DNA from: CAZPFP01 sp964585895 | GTDB lineage: Bacteria; Patescibacteriota; Microgenomatia; PFEM01; JAHIFH01 | Reading direction: 5' to 3' | DNA: 20,631 bases | NCBI GenBank assembly: GCA_964585895.1 | Contig: CAZPFP010000007.1 | Location: 1 to 20,631, forward strand | Part shown: one piece after another, positions 14,753-20,530 of the stretch | Layout of the letters: each line of letters starts with the position of its first letter | Position numbering within the stretch: the first letter of the stretch is position 1 | Notes under the pieces: generated by a model | Told to the model about the DNA's origin: nothing | The model's database searches: none | What the model saw: the letters and a program-made list of their open reading frames with translations, nothing else | Position numbers and translations under genes: made by a program

Positions 14753-15484
14753 TTAAACCTCTTTAAGAATTTCTTCAAGTAAGTTTCCGAAATATCTGAC
14801 CATGGGAATAATCCGAGGATAATTCAATCGCGCTGGTCCAATCACCCCTAAAGAACCGCTTTTTTCTGACCCGGCATTAAATTCAACGAAAACCATTCCG
14901 CAAGGCTCAAGTAATTCATAACCTAACTCATCACCAAGTAAAAGATGAACGGGCTCTTCACCAAAAGAATGAGCAAATAAATCCAATAAACGATTAGTTT
15001 CATCAAGCATGGAGAGAACCGCCCGGGTAACATCAATGTCATAAAATTCCGGTATTTCTAAAATATTGGCATAACCGGCATGATAAACATCACCTTTCTT
15101 AGTGGAGGCTACCGCCAAAACCCGCGACCTTTCCGCCAAAGCTTTAACTGCTTGGCGTATTAACTTATCAAAATCAAACCGAGAATCCCAAACTTTTTCC
15201 TTTGCGGCGACTTCATCCGCCACCGAAAGTTTTTTCTCTTCCATTAATTGGTTAACATAAAATTTGAAGGCTTCTTTGGTTGGAGCCCGACCGGCCGAGG
15301 CATGAGGCTGACGAAGATAGCCCATTTTAGTGAGAGCCACCATTTCATTCCTTACCGTCGCCGGGGAAACGCCTAACTCGTACTTTTTCTCCAGAGTGCC
15401 TGAACCGATTGGTTCCGCTGACTCCACGTATTCTTCAATAATTGATTTAAGAATTTTGGTTTGTCGTTCTGTTAGTTCTGCCAT
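14753..15484 (-). CDS. hrcA: Heat-shock repressor HrcA, short form
   Basis: Represses chaperone operons by binding CIRCE; GroEL normally keeps it active. The N terminus is the HrcA winged helix (LTERQTKILKSIIEEYV; GVSPATVRNEM; GYLRQPHASAGRAPT), followed by FKFYVNQLM. The C-terminal GAF-like part is present, with ANILEIPEF and SLGVIGPARLNYPRIIPMV. At 243 aa it is about 100 residues shorter than typical HrcA (340 aa). The missing part falls between the helical segment ending AVASTKKG and the ANILE region, where the inserted dimerising domain normally sits. A CIRCE operator lies 3 nt upstream of the ATG, so the gene almost certainly controls its own operon. The mRNA should start only 4-5 nt before the ATG. 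Confidence 0.95.
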   Translation of the reverse strand: MAELTERQTKILKSIIEEYVESAEPIGSGTLEKKYELGVSPATVRNEMVALTKMGYLRQPHASAGRAPTKEAFKFYVNQLMEEKKLSVADEVAAKEKVWDSRFDFDKLIRQAVKALAERSRVLAVASTKKGDVYHAGYANILEIPEFYDIDVTRAVLSMLDETNRLLDLFAHSFGEEPVHLLLGDELGYELLEPCGMVFVEFNAGSEKSGSLGVIGPARLNYPRIIPMVRYFGNLLEEILKEV

Positions 15485-15487
15485 AGA

Positions 15488-15514
15488 TTAGCACTTTTAT
15501 AACACGACTGCTAA
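15488..15514. promoter_or_regulatory. CIRCE operator (HrcA binding site)
   Basis: TTAGCACTT, 9-nt spacer, GACTGCTAA: each arm is 8/9 to the CIRCE consensus TTAGCACTC-N9-GAGTGCTAA. It overlaps the -10 box and most of the spacer of the hrcA promoter, so bound HrcA would block RNA polymerase directly. Confidence 0.93.
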
Positions 15515-15524
15515 CGTTTGTCAA
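15496..15524 (-). promoter_or_regulatory. Promoter of hrcA-grpE-dnaK-dnaJ
   Basis: Minus-strand -35 TTGACA (15519-15524, perfect), 17-bp spacer, -10 TATAAA (15496-15501) with an upstream TGT extension. CIRCE overlaps it. Only 11 nt separate the -10 from the hrcA ATG. Confidence 0.88.
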
Positions 15525-15622
15525 GAAGTAAAATTCGTTGTAGGTGAATCACGTCTTGAATTCCGTTTAAATCGCTCCGATTCGTTGGATTATACAGGAA
15601 CAAGCCTTAACCAAGGGGTAAA

Positions 15623-16489
15623 TTAAACAAAGCTTAAAATATCCTCGTCTTTCAGTTGGTGATTTAAACTCACTTGCTGTCCCGGAAAACGAGCACTGGG
15701 CCCCCAAAGTAAAATCTGCTTAAATTCTTTTTTTTCAGGAAATGTTTTCTTAGCAACAGTGGACACCTTACCTCCCTTCTTTAAAACTAACGGCTCCTTA
15801 AAATCCGGCTCTCTATTTTTTGGCTTAAGATAAACTCTCATCAATCCTAATTCTTGGAAAATAATTTCTTTTAATTCATCAAGACCGATTCCCTCTTCGA
15901 CACTGATATAAATTTTATCTTTGGTTTTAGACTGGGGGAGCTTTTTCAATAAATCAATCTTGTTAATTACCACTAACACCGGCAGATTAATCTCTAGCTG
16001 CTTAATCTCGTTCATCATAGAACTCAGCTTTGTCTTAGTCTTAACATCTACCATTAAGAGCAAAAGATCGGCCACCCTAACCACTGAAAAAACCTCCTGA
16101 CCTTTACCCTTGCCAGTTGCAGCCCCACCAATAATGCCTGGTAAATCTAATATTTGAATATGAGCGCCTTGGTATTGCAACATTCCGGGAATAACTTCAA
16201 GAGTGGTAAAGGGCCATTCTTCAACCCGGGCGCAAGTGCCAGTCAATTTATTGAGCAAACTCGATTTACCCACTGATGGTGGACCAACCAAAACAACCGT
16301 GGCATCACCGCTTTTCTTGACGGCAAAGCCCTCACCTTTTCCTTTTTTCTTTATCTGAGCTCTTTGTTTTTTGAGTTTGGCTAGTTTAGCTCTAAGCAGA
16401 CCAACATAATGCTCGGTCCCCTTATGGTAGGGAGTTTTACGAATCTCTTCTTTGATAGCCATAATCTTAGAGTCTCTGTCAGTTTTCAT
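15623..16489 (-). CDS. DRG/Obg-superfamily GTPase with TGS domain, lacking S5D2L insert
   Basis: 288-aa GTP-binding protein closely patterned on the DRG family of archaea and eukaryotes. It has an N-terminal helical segment (IRKTPYHKGTEHYVGLLRAKLAKL), a Gly/Lys-rich linker and GFAVKKSGDATVVLVG. The G motifs are P-loop GPPSVGKS (69-76), switch I with FTTLEVIPG (94-102), DLPG (115-118), the family-typical GAATGKGKGQEV, and NKID (176-179). A C-terminal TGS domain (217-288) contains RVYLKPK and ends PGQQVSLNHQLKDEDI. DRG proteins are about 365 aa with an S5D2L domain inserted before NKID. Here LLLLMVDV runs into VLVVINKID with only about 22 residues between. DRGs bind translating ribosomes; a similar role is inferred. 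It starts 6 nt after murJ, so the two are probably co-transcribed. Confidence 0.88.
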   Translation of the reverse strand: MKTDRDSKIMAIKEEIRKTPYHKGTEHYVGLLRAKLAKLKKQRAQIKKKGKGEGFAVKKSGDATVVLVGPPSVGKSSLLNKLTGTCARVEEWPFTTLEVIPGMLQYQGAHIQILDLPGIIGGAATGKGKGQEVFSVVRVADLLLLMVDVKTKTKLSSMMNEIKQLEINLPVLVVINKIDLLKKLPQSKTKDKIYISVEEGIGLDELKEIIFQELGLMRVYLKPKNREPDFKEPLVLKKGGKVSTVAKKTFPEKKEFKQILLWGPSARFPGQQVSLNHQLKDEDILSFV

Positions 16490-16495
16490 TGTTTC

Positions 16496-18172
16496 TCACA
16501 CCTCTTCAGAAGTTGATTGTGGACTGGAAGTGGTAATCATCTCTTCTGACTTCTTGAGAACTTCTTGCCAACGACCCAGGCGTTTAGCCAAACCAATAAA
16601 AGATTTCAGCTCGGCAATCTTCAAAAAATAGGAAAGAACAAAATAAACCATCATTCCTGAAAAAGTGGCAATCACGGTCAAAACAACTAAGTTAATCGTC
16701 CGGGTAGTATCCAGGATAAACTCGTCGAGAAAACGCATCGGCACCCATAAAGCCACTGCCGTTAAAACTGTTGCCACTCCCATCTTGGTAAGGGGAATAA
16801 AAAACTCTTCTTTGTTGAAACCGCCAATCGTTCGATTAAGAAAAATCAACAATAAACTTGCTTGGAATAAGCTCGCCAGGGTAACTGCCCAAGCTAGGCC
16901 TTGAACTCCCAGACTTAATCTAAAAATAAAAAGACAACTCAAGCCAACATTAATCAGAACCGCTAAAGCCCCAATCCAAAAAGGAGTTTTGGTATCATGA
17001 AGGGCATAAAATCCTCTCACTAATAATTGAATTACCGCCTGGGCAAAAATTGAAATCGAAAAGATAGCTAAAACCCGACTAGTTAACAAAGTTGCTTTCC
17101 AAGGAAAAGAAGCGGCTCCAAAAACAATTCGCACTGCAGGAATGCGGAGAATAAGAAGAATGGCACTGGCCGGTAAAGCTAAATAAAGAATTTGGCTGAA
17201 GGAAGATAAAAAAGTCTTTTTAAATTTAGAAAGGCTTTCCTCACCAGATTCCCGAGAAAGAGTGGGTAAAGCTGCTTGACCAATGGTTGAACCAAAAAGA
17301 CCAATCGGCAAATTCATTAAGTGCTGGGCAAAATAAAAAATTGACAAAGAGCCGGCGGCGAGTGAAGTCGCTAGAAAAACTGCTACCGTCAACTCAATTT
17401 GATTAACAGCCAAGGCTAAAGTTCGCGGTAGCATTAATCGGGCCACCTCTCTAACCCCGGGATGACGCCAATCAAAGATTAAAGAATAACGAAGTTTCAA
17501 TTTTAAAGCTAAAGGTAATTGAATTAATAAATGAAGAAAAGCGCCAATAACCACCCCGATGGTTGGGCCATAAATCCCCAACCAAGGACTGAGAACAATA
17601 ATCCCAAAAATTATTCCTAAATTATAGGCAACCGGTGATAGAGCTGGTATCAAGAATCGCTGATGAGACTGAATCACCCCCGTTAAAAAATTTGAAAAAC
17701 AAAAGAAGAGCTGTGCCAAAAGCATAATTCGGGTCAAGTTAACCATTAAACTAATCTCAACTGGGCTAAACGTCGGGGTAATCAGTTTCACTAAAGGTTG
17801 GGCGAAAATAAAAACTACGGTTGCCAAAAAAATGAAAAAGACCATTAAAAAATTAATTACTGACGAAGAAAGATAATAAGCTTCTTTTTCTTTTTTCTCT
17901 AGATAACGACTAAAAACCGGAATAAAAGCAGCCGAAAGAGCGCCAAGAACCAGCAATTGGAAAATCATATCCGGAAACCGAAAAGCAGCAAAATAAACAT
18001 CCAGTTGCCATTCTTGACCGCCAAAGAAAGTACCAGCTAATAAGCGGTCTCGAAATAAACCTAAAAGGCGTGACAGAGCCACCGCTACCATAATCACGGT
18101 CGCCGCCGAAAGAATATTCGCCTGTTTGCGTGAAAAAATCAGACTGCCGTTACGCCAAAAACTTTTTATCAT
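16496..18172 (-). CDS. murJ: Lipid II flippase MurJ (MviN family)
   Basis: Integral membrane protein predicted to flip lipid-linked peptidoglycan precursor across the cytoplasmic membrane. 558 aa with about 14 hydrophobic segments. Family hallmarks include VALSRLLGLFRDRLLAG near the N terminus, FRFPDMIFQLLVLGALSAAF, and LLVRGFYALHDTKTPFW in the C-terminal half. A cytoplasmic tail after about residue 520 is Ser/Glu-rich. The ATG is preceded by a promoter whose -10 box ends 5 nt before the start, implying a leaderless mRNA, and there is no Shine-Dalgarno. The DRG-like GTPase gene follows after 6 nt. Confidence 0.96.
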   Translation of the reverse strand: MIKSFWRNGSLIFSRKQANILSAATVIMVAVALSRLLGLFRDRLLAGTFFGGQEWQLDVYFAAFRFPDMIFQLLVLGALSAAFIPVFSRYLEKKEKEAYYLSSSVINFLMVFFIFLATVVFIFAQPLVKLITPTFSPVEISLMVNLTRIMLLAQLFFCFSNFLTGVIQSHQRFLIPALSPVAYNLGIIFGIIVLSPWLGIYGPTIGVVIGAFLHLLIQLPLALKLKLRYSLIFDWRHPGVREVARLMLPRTLALAVNQIELTVAVFLATSLAAGSLSIFYFAQHLMNLPIGLFGSTIGQAALPTLSRESGEESLSKFKKTFLSSFSQILYLALPASAILLILRIPAVRIVFGAASFPWKATLLTSRVLAIFSISIFAQAVIQLLVRGFYALHDTKTPFWIGALAVLINVGLSCLFIFRLSLGVQGLAWAVTLASLFQASLLLIFLNRTIGGFNKEEFFIPLTKMGVATVLTAVALWVPMRFLDEFILDTTRTINLVVLTVIATFSGMMVYFVLSYFLKIAELKSFIGLAKRLGRWQEVLKKSEEMITTSSPQSTSEEV

Positions 18173-18177
18173 TGTTT

Positions 18178-18205
18178 TTTATACCGGACTACGCCATTTC
18201 GTCAA
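18178..18205 (-). promoter_or_regulatory. Promoter of murJ
   Basis: Minus-strand -35 TTGACG (18200-18205), 16-bp spacer, -10 TATAAA (18178-18183); both hexamers 5/6 to consensus. Five nt separate the -10 box from the ATG, so initiation would fall at or near the start codon. Confidence 0.7.
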
Positions 18206-18250
18206 ACTTGAATAATTAGTCTGTTTCAACTATACTAAGCAACAACGCCT

Positions 18251-18276
18251 GTATAATTCTCACAAGTGAATTATAC
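18251..18276. repeat. Perfect inverted repeat GTATAATTC/GAATTATAC
   Basis: 9-bp arms with an 8-nt spacer, upstream of the murJ promoter and downstream of the structured element at 18319-18444. It could be an operator or a weak hairpin; on neither strand is it followed by a strong T tract. Confidence 0.5.
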
Positions 18277-18318
18277 TTCGATCTCGTTATTATCGGCAAG
18301 GGTGTCTTTAGGTAAAAT

Positions 18319-18444
18319 GTGACGTCCTCCCTGGACTAAAATCCCGGGCTACCGTCCTACGTAGCTGTCCTATTCCGCTTTCAGCGGAACAGCGGCTTCA
18401 TCTCCGGACTAAAAGTCCAGAGCTTTCGCCTTGCAGCTGTGTAG
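18319..18444 (-). ncRNA. Structured element resembling an IS200/IS605 right end/omega RNA, no tnpB
   Basis: Three hairpins, read on the minus strand. The first is CTCTGGACT/AGTCCGGAG (18402-18422, TTT loop), flanked by AAGGCGAA before and GAAGCCG after. The second is TTCCGCT/AGCGGAA (18373-18389) inside GCTGT/ACAGC, followed by TAGGACAGCTACGTAGG. The third is CCCGGGA/TCCAGGG (18329-18348), followed by AGGACGTCAC. The terminal hairpin plus GGGAGGACGTCAC, and the GAAGCCG..GCGGAATAGG pattern, are what I recall from the 3' ends of TnpB-encoding elements; this recognition is from memory. No TnpA or TnpB ORF is present, so it would be an orphan end, a non-autonomous element or a free-standing RNA. 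A structured leader read toward murJ is the alternative. It fills most of the 297-nt gap between murJ and rpsT. Confidence 0.45.
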
Positions 18445-18469
18445 TAAAAATATACTGATTTAAATAATC

Positions 18470-18742
18470 ATGCCAGTAACTCAATCAGCCAAGAAAAAAA
18501 TGCGCCGCGACAAACAGCGGACGATTATTAACCGAAAAATTCGTCAGCAAATGAAGCTGGCAGTTAAGGTGATGCGTCAAAAACCCACTAAAAAAGCCCT
18601 TCAAAAAGCCAGTCAAGTCCTTGACCGAGCCGCGAAAAAGGGTGTTATCCACAAAAATAAAGCTTCACGATTGAAATCCCGATTGGCAAAATTGCTTCAG
18701 AAAAGTAAAAAGAAAAAATCACCTCAAAAAGCAAAAAAATAA
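18470..18742 (+). CDS. rpsT: 30S ribosomal protein S20
   Basis: Small-subunit protein binding 16S rRNA near the 5' domain. 90 aa, very basic (Lys/Arg about 40%), with the usual pattern: MPVTQSAKKKMRRDKQRTI, then INRKIRQQMKLAV, the DRAAKKGVIHKNKASRLKSR stretch and a Lys-rich tail. It is the first plus-strand gene after the strand switch and stands alone between two structured intergenic regions. No Shine-Dalgarno is seen. A possible -10 (TATACT, 18451-18456) lies 13 nt before the ATG but no -35 hexamer fits at 16-18 bp, so the promoter is uncertain. Confidence 0.96.
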   Translation: MPVTQSAKKKMRRDKQRTIINRKIRQQMKLAVKVMRQKPTKKALQKASQVLDRAAKKGVIHKNKASRLKSRLAKLLQKSKKKKSPQKAKK

Positions 18743-18759
18743 TCTGGGCAAAGAATCAC

Positions 18760-18788
18760 TTTACAAACAATCTCCCAATCCATATACT
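18760..18788 (+). promoter_or_regulatory. Promoter of the pilus-type cluster leader
   Basis: -35 TTTACA (18760-18765, 5/6), 17-bp spacer, -10 TATACT (18783-18788, 5/6), starting 17 nt after the rpsT stop. Predicted start near 18795, giving a leader of about 220 nt before the PilN-like ATG at 19016. Confidence 0.6.
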
Positions 18789-18795
18789 AGAATTA

Positions 18796-18833
18796 ATACG
18801 TTAACACATGGTATGTAGTGTTATGTAACGTAT
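18796..18833 (+). terminator. Hairpin with T-rich tail at the start of the pilus leader
   Basis: ATACGTTA/TAACGTAT plus ACAC/GTGT form a 12-bp interrupted stem with a 4-nt bulge (TATG) and 10-nt loop. It is followed by AGTTGTTTGTTGTTTTT. It could terminate rpsT read-through or attenuate transcripts from the promoter at 18760-18788, whose start lies at the foot of this hairpin. Confidence 0.5.
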
Positions 18834-18854
18834 AGTTGTTTGTTGTTTTTACAA

Positions 18855-18999
18855 CTGTATCAAGCCCAATAGGTCGAAATTTCGACCATGAAGGCGCAGC
18901 TCCCGACGAGGTCGGGAGTAGCAATACAGGCGTAAGAAGCCGACACCAGCACGGAAGAATAGTTGGGTTATCAAAGGAAACTCCCAAACCCCGTGCTGG
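18855..18999 (+). ncRNA. Structured leader RNA upstream of the PilN-like gene (riboswitch-like or omega-RNA-like)
   Basis: CTGTAT (18855-18860) pairs with ATACAG (18924-18929) and encloses two hairpins: the perfect palindrome GGTCGAAATTTCGACC (18872-18887), and CTCCCGAC/GTCGGGAG with a GAG loop (18900-18918). A small GGC/GCC hairpin (18929-18941) follows. Then CCAGCACGG (18946-18954) pairs with CCGTGCTGG (18991-18999), enclosing TTGGG/CCCAA. The last stem abuts GGAAGGA, the ribosome binding site of the next gene, so folding could influence translation. The core AAGGCG-C-AGCTC-hairpin-GGAG and a following GAAGCCG are shared with the minus-strand element at 18319-18444. I do not recognise a known riboswitch class. 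The stems are seen directly; function is inferred. Confidence 0.55.
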
Positions 19000-19015
19000 G
19001 GAAGGATTCATTTCT

Positions 19016-19561
19016 ATGGCTGCCCCTAAAAGTAAAATTGAATTTTTACCACGAGAAGAATGGGAGAAAACCTCTTTTGGTAAATTCCTCAAGTGGTTAC
19101 TGACCATTGGGCGTTATATTGTCATCTTTACTGAACTAATTGTTATTCTCGCCTTCCTTTCCCGATTTAAACTTGACCGTGATTTAACTGACCTCTATAA
19201 ACAAATCGAACAAAAACAAGCGATTATTCAATCTTCAGCTGATTTCGAATCCGACTTTCGTTTCCTCCAGCAACAACTCTCTACTATCCAGGGTTTAAGA
19301 AAAGAGCAACTGAAAACTAACCAGCTTCTGGAAGAAATTTCTACTCTCACTCCAGTCGACGTCTCTTTTTCTGACCTAAGTATCAGTGACGACAACGCTA
19401 GCTTTACCGCCTCCGCTCTGTCTGAAGCCGGTTTAGCTACTTTTATCAATAATCTCAAAAAGTCTTCCCGGTTTAGTGATATTAATATAGACAGTTTAGC
19501 GATTGGTACCGGCGAAGACGTCGGTATTAGTTTTAATCTTAAAAGTCAGTTAAGCAATTAG
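19016..19561 (+). CDS. PilN-like membrane protein of a type IV pilus/secretion assembly
   Basis: 182 aa from the ATG at 19016. An in-frame ATG at 18836 would add 60 residues translated from structured leader sequence and is rejected; AAGGA nine bases before 19016 supports the choice. The N terminus resembles PilN (IEFLPREEWEKT, like the INLLP motif that binds PilM). A single membrane segment follows (IGRYIVIFTELIVILAFL), then a coiled coil (about 60-110, KQIEQKQAIIQSSADFES) and a small C-terminal alpha/beta domain. PilN normally pairs with PilO in the inner-membrane alignment complex, and a PilO-like gene follows 7 nt later. No PilM is seen in the window. Family call is by architecture and context. 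Confidence 0.72.
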   Translation: MAAPKSKIEFLPREEWEKTSFGKFLKWLLTIGRYIVIFTELIVILAFLSRFKLDRDLTDLYKQIEQKQAIIQSSADFESDFRFLQQQLSTIQGLRKEQLKTNQLLEEISTLTPVDVSFSDLSISDDNASFTASALSEAGLATFINNLKKSSRFSDINIDSLAIGTGEDVGISFNLKSQLSN

Positions 19562-19568
19562 CAATAAA

Positions 19569-20189
19569 ATGACCGCTACCACAGCAGACCGTTATCATCG
19601 TTATCAACATTACTTCATTGGCGCCAAAGCCCTTTATAAAAAAAAGAAAACCAGAGTTTACACGAGTATTATTCTCTCTATCTTAACCGTGGCTTTCTTT
19701 GGTTTTTTTGCTATCCGACCAACCTTGGTCACGATTGGCGGCTTACTAAAAGAAATCAAGGACAAAAAGGCAGTAGTTGAACAAATGGACCAGAAAATTG
19801 ACAACCTTACTAAAGCCCAAATGAATTACTCCCAAATTGAAAATGAGCTCAATTTAGTGGGAGAATCACTCCCCCAAAACCCAGCTTTGCCAATCCTAAT
19901 AAAACAGCTCGAATCTTTAGCACGATTGTCTTCAGTTAATCTCGAGTCCATCAGATATGAAAAAACCAATCTCCAGGGAGAATTGGCAAAAGAGGAAAGC
20001 CAGGCAACTAGCTTTAATATCGCTCTCACTGGCAGTTATCAAAATCTCAAGCAATTTCTCAATTCACTCGATACTCTGAGGCGAATTATCTCAGTGGAAA
20101 GTTTTGTTTTCAGTTCAAAGATAGAGGAAGAAATCCAAATTATGGCCCTCACCATCAATGCTCAGGCTTATTACCTAATTAAAAACTAA
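19569..20189 (+). CDS. PilO-like membrane protein of a type IV pilus/secretion assembly
   Basis: 206 aa. A short basic cytoplasmic N terminus (YKKKKTRVYTS) is followed by a membrane segment (IILSILTVAFFGFFAI) and a coiled coil (about 63-100, LLKEIKDKKAVVEQMDQKID). A PilO-type ferredoxin-like periplasmic domain follows, with ALPILIKQLESLARLSSVNL and the family-like pattern GSYQNLKQFLNSLDTLRRII. PilO and PilN form heterodimers that link the pilus motor platform to the envelope. It follows the PilN-like gene by 7 nt without an obvious Shine-Dalgarno, and its TAA overlaps the next ATG (TAATG), so the genes are probably translationally coupled. Confidence 0.78.
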   Translation: MTATTADRYHRYQHYFIGAKALYKKKKTRVYTSIILSILTVAFFGFFAIRPTLVTIGGLLKEIKDKKAVVEQMDQKIDNLTKAQMNYSQIENELNLVGESLPQNPALPILIKQLESLARLSSVNLESIRYEKTNLQGELAKEESQATSFNIALTGSYQNLKQFLNSLDTLRRIISVESFVFSSKIEEEIQIMALTINAQAYYLIKN

Positions 20190-20530
20190 TGGATCAACCT
20201 AAATTCGGCAAAAATATCCTTATTATCTCCATCATGACCTTGATAACCGTGTTCATCTGGATTGGATATGAAGTTTATCACGCTTATACAGCCACAACCG
20301 TTCCTACCGTTGTTAGAGAATTAATCCAGCCTTTAAATCCGAGCATCGACGAAGCCATCATTGAAAACATCAAAGAAAAATATCAAATCCCAACAGAAGA
20401 GCTTGAGGTAGTAACTCAGCCCCTTCCCAGCCCATCACCAGAAGGAGAATTTGAAGAAGAGATTGAAATAGAGGCGGAGACTGCCCCTAGTCAAACAACT
20501 ACTCCTAGTGGTAGTCTGGAGGGAGAATGA
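20189..20530 (+). CDS. Small single-pass membrane protein with acidic Pro/Thr-rich tail
   Basis: 113 aa, no family recognised. A short N terminus (MDQPKFGKN) precedes one membrane segment (ILIISIMTLITVFIWIGYEV). A folded-looking stretch follows (about 40-75, VVRELIQPLNPSIDEAII), then a low-complexity Glu/Pro/Ser/Thr tail. It occupies the place of PilP in Gram-negative pilMNOP operons but shows no convincing PilP sequence and no lipobox. It overlaps the PilO-like stop by one base and the next start by four (ATGA), which points to one operon. Confidence 0.7.
   Translation: MDQPKFGKNILIISIMTLITVFIWIGYEVYHAYTATTVPTVVRELIQPLNPSIDEAIIENIKEKYQIPTEELEVVTQPLPSPSPEGEFEEEIEIEAETAPSQTTTPSGSLEGE

Noticed and set aside
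14752..14778. Longer GrpE starting at 14778
   Set aside because: It would overlap hrcA by 26 bp; the ATG at 14751 follows the hrcA stop by one base and has AGAGG six bases upstream.
11381..15580. Shared AAATCGCTCC-ATTC-like sequence near 11383 and 15568
   Set aside because: Only about 14 bases match, one copy is part of the dnaJ terminator stem, and such a match is not surprising over 20 kb.
15576..15610. Second possible hrcA promoter with TATAAT near 15587
   Set aside because: The best -35 (TTGGTT) is at only 15 bp and the promoter overlapping CIRCE is far better.
18431..18456. rpsT promoter TTGCAG..TATACT
   Set aside because: The spacing is only 14 bp, so the -35 is not credible; the -10 alone is mentioned in the rpsT entry.
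18836..19015. Upstream in-frame ATG that would extend the PilN-like protein by 60 residues
   Set aside because: The extension is translated from hairpin-forming leader sequence, has no protein-like character, and the ATG at 19016 has a well-placed AAGGA and a PilN-like start.
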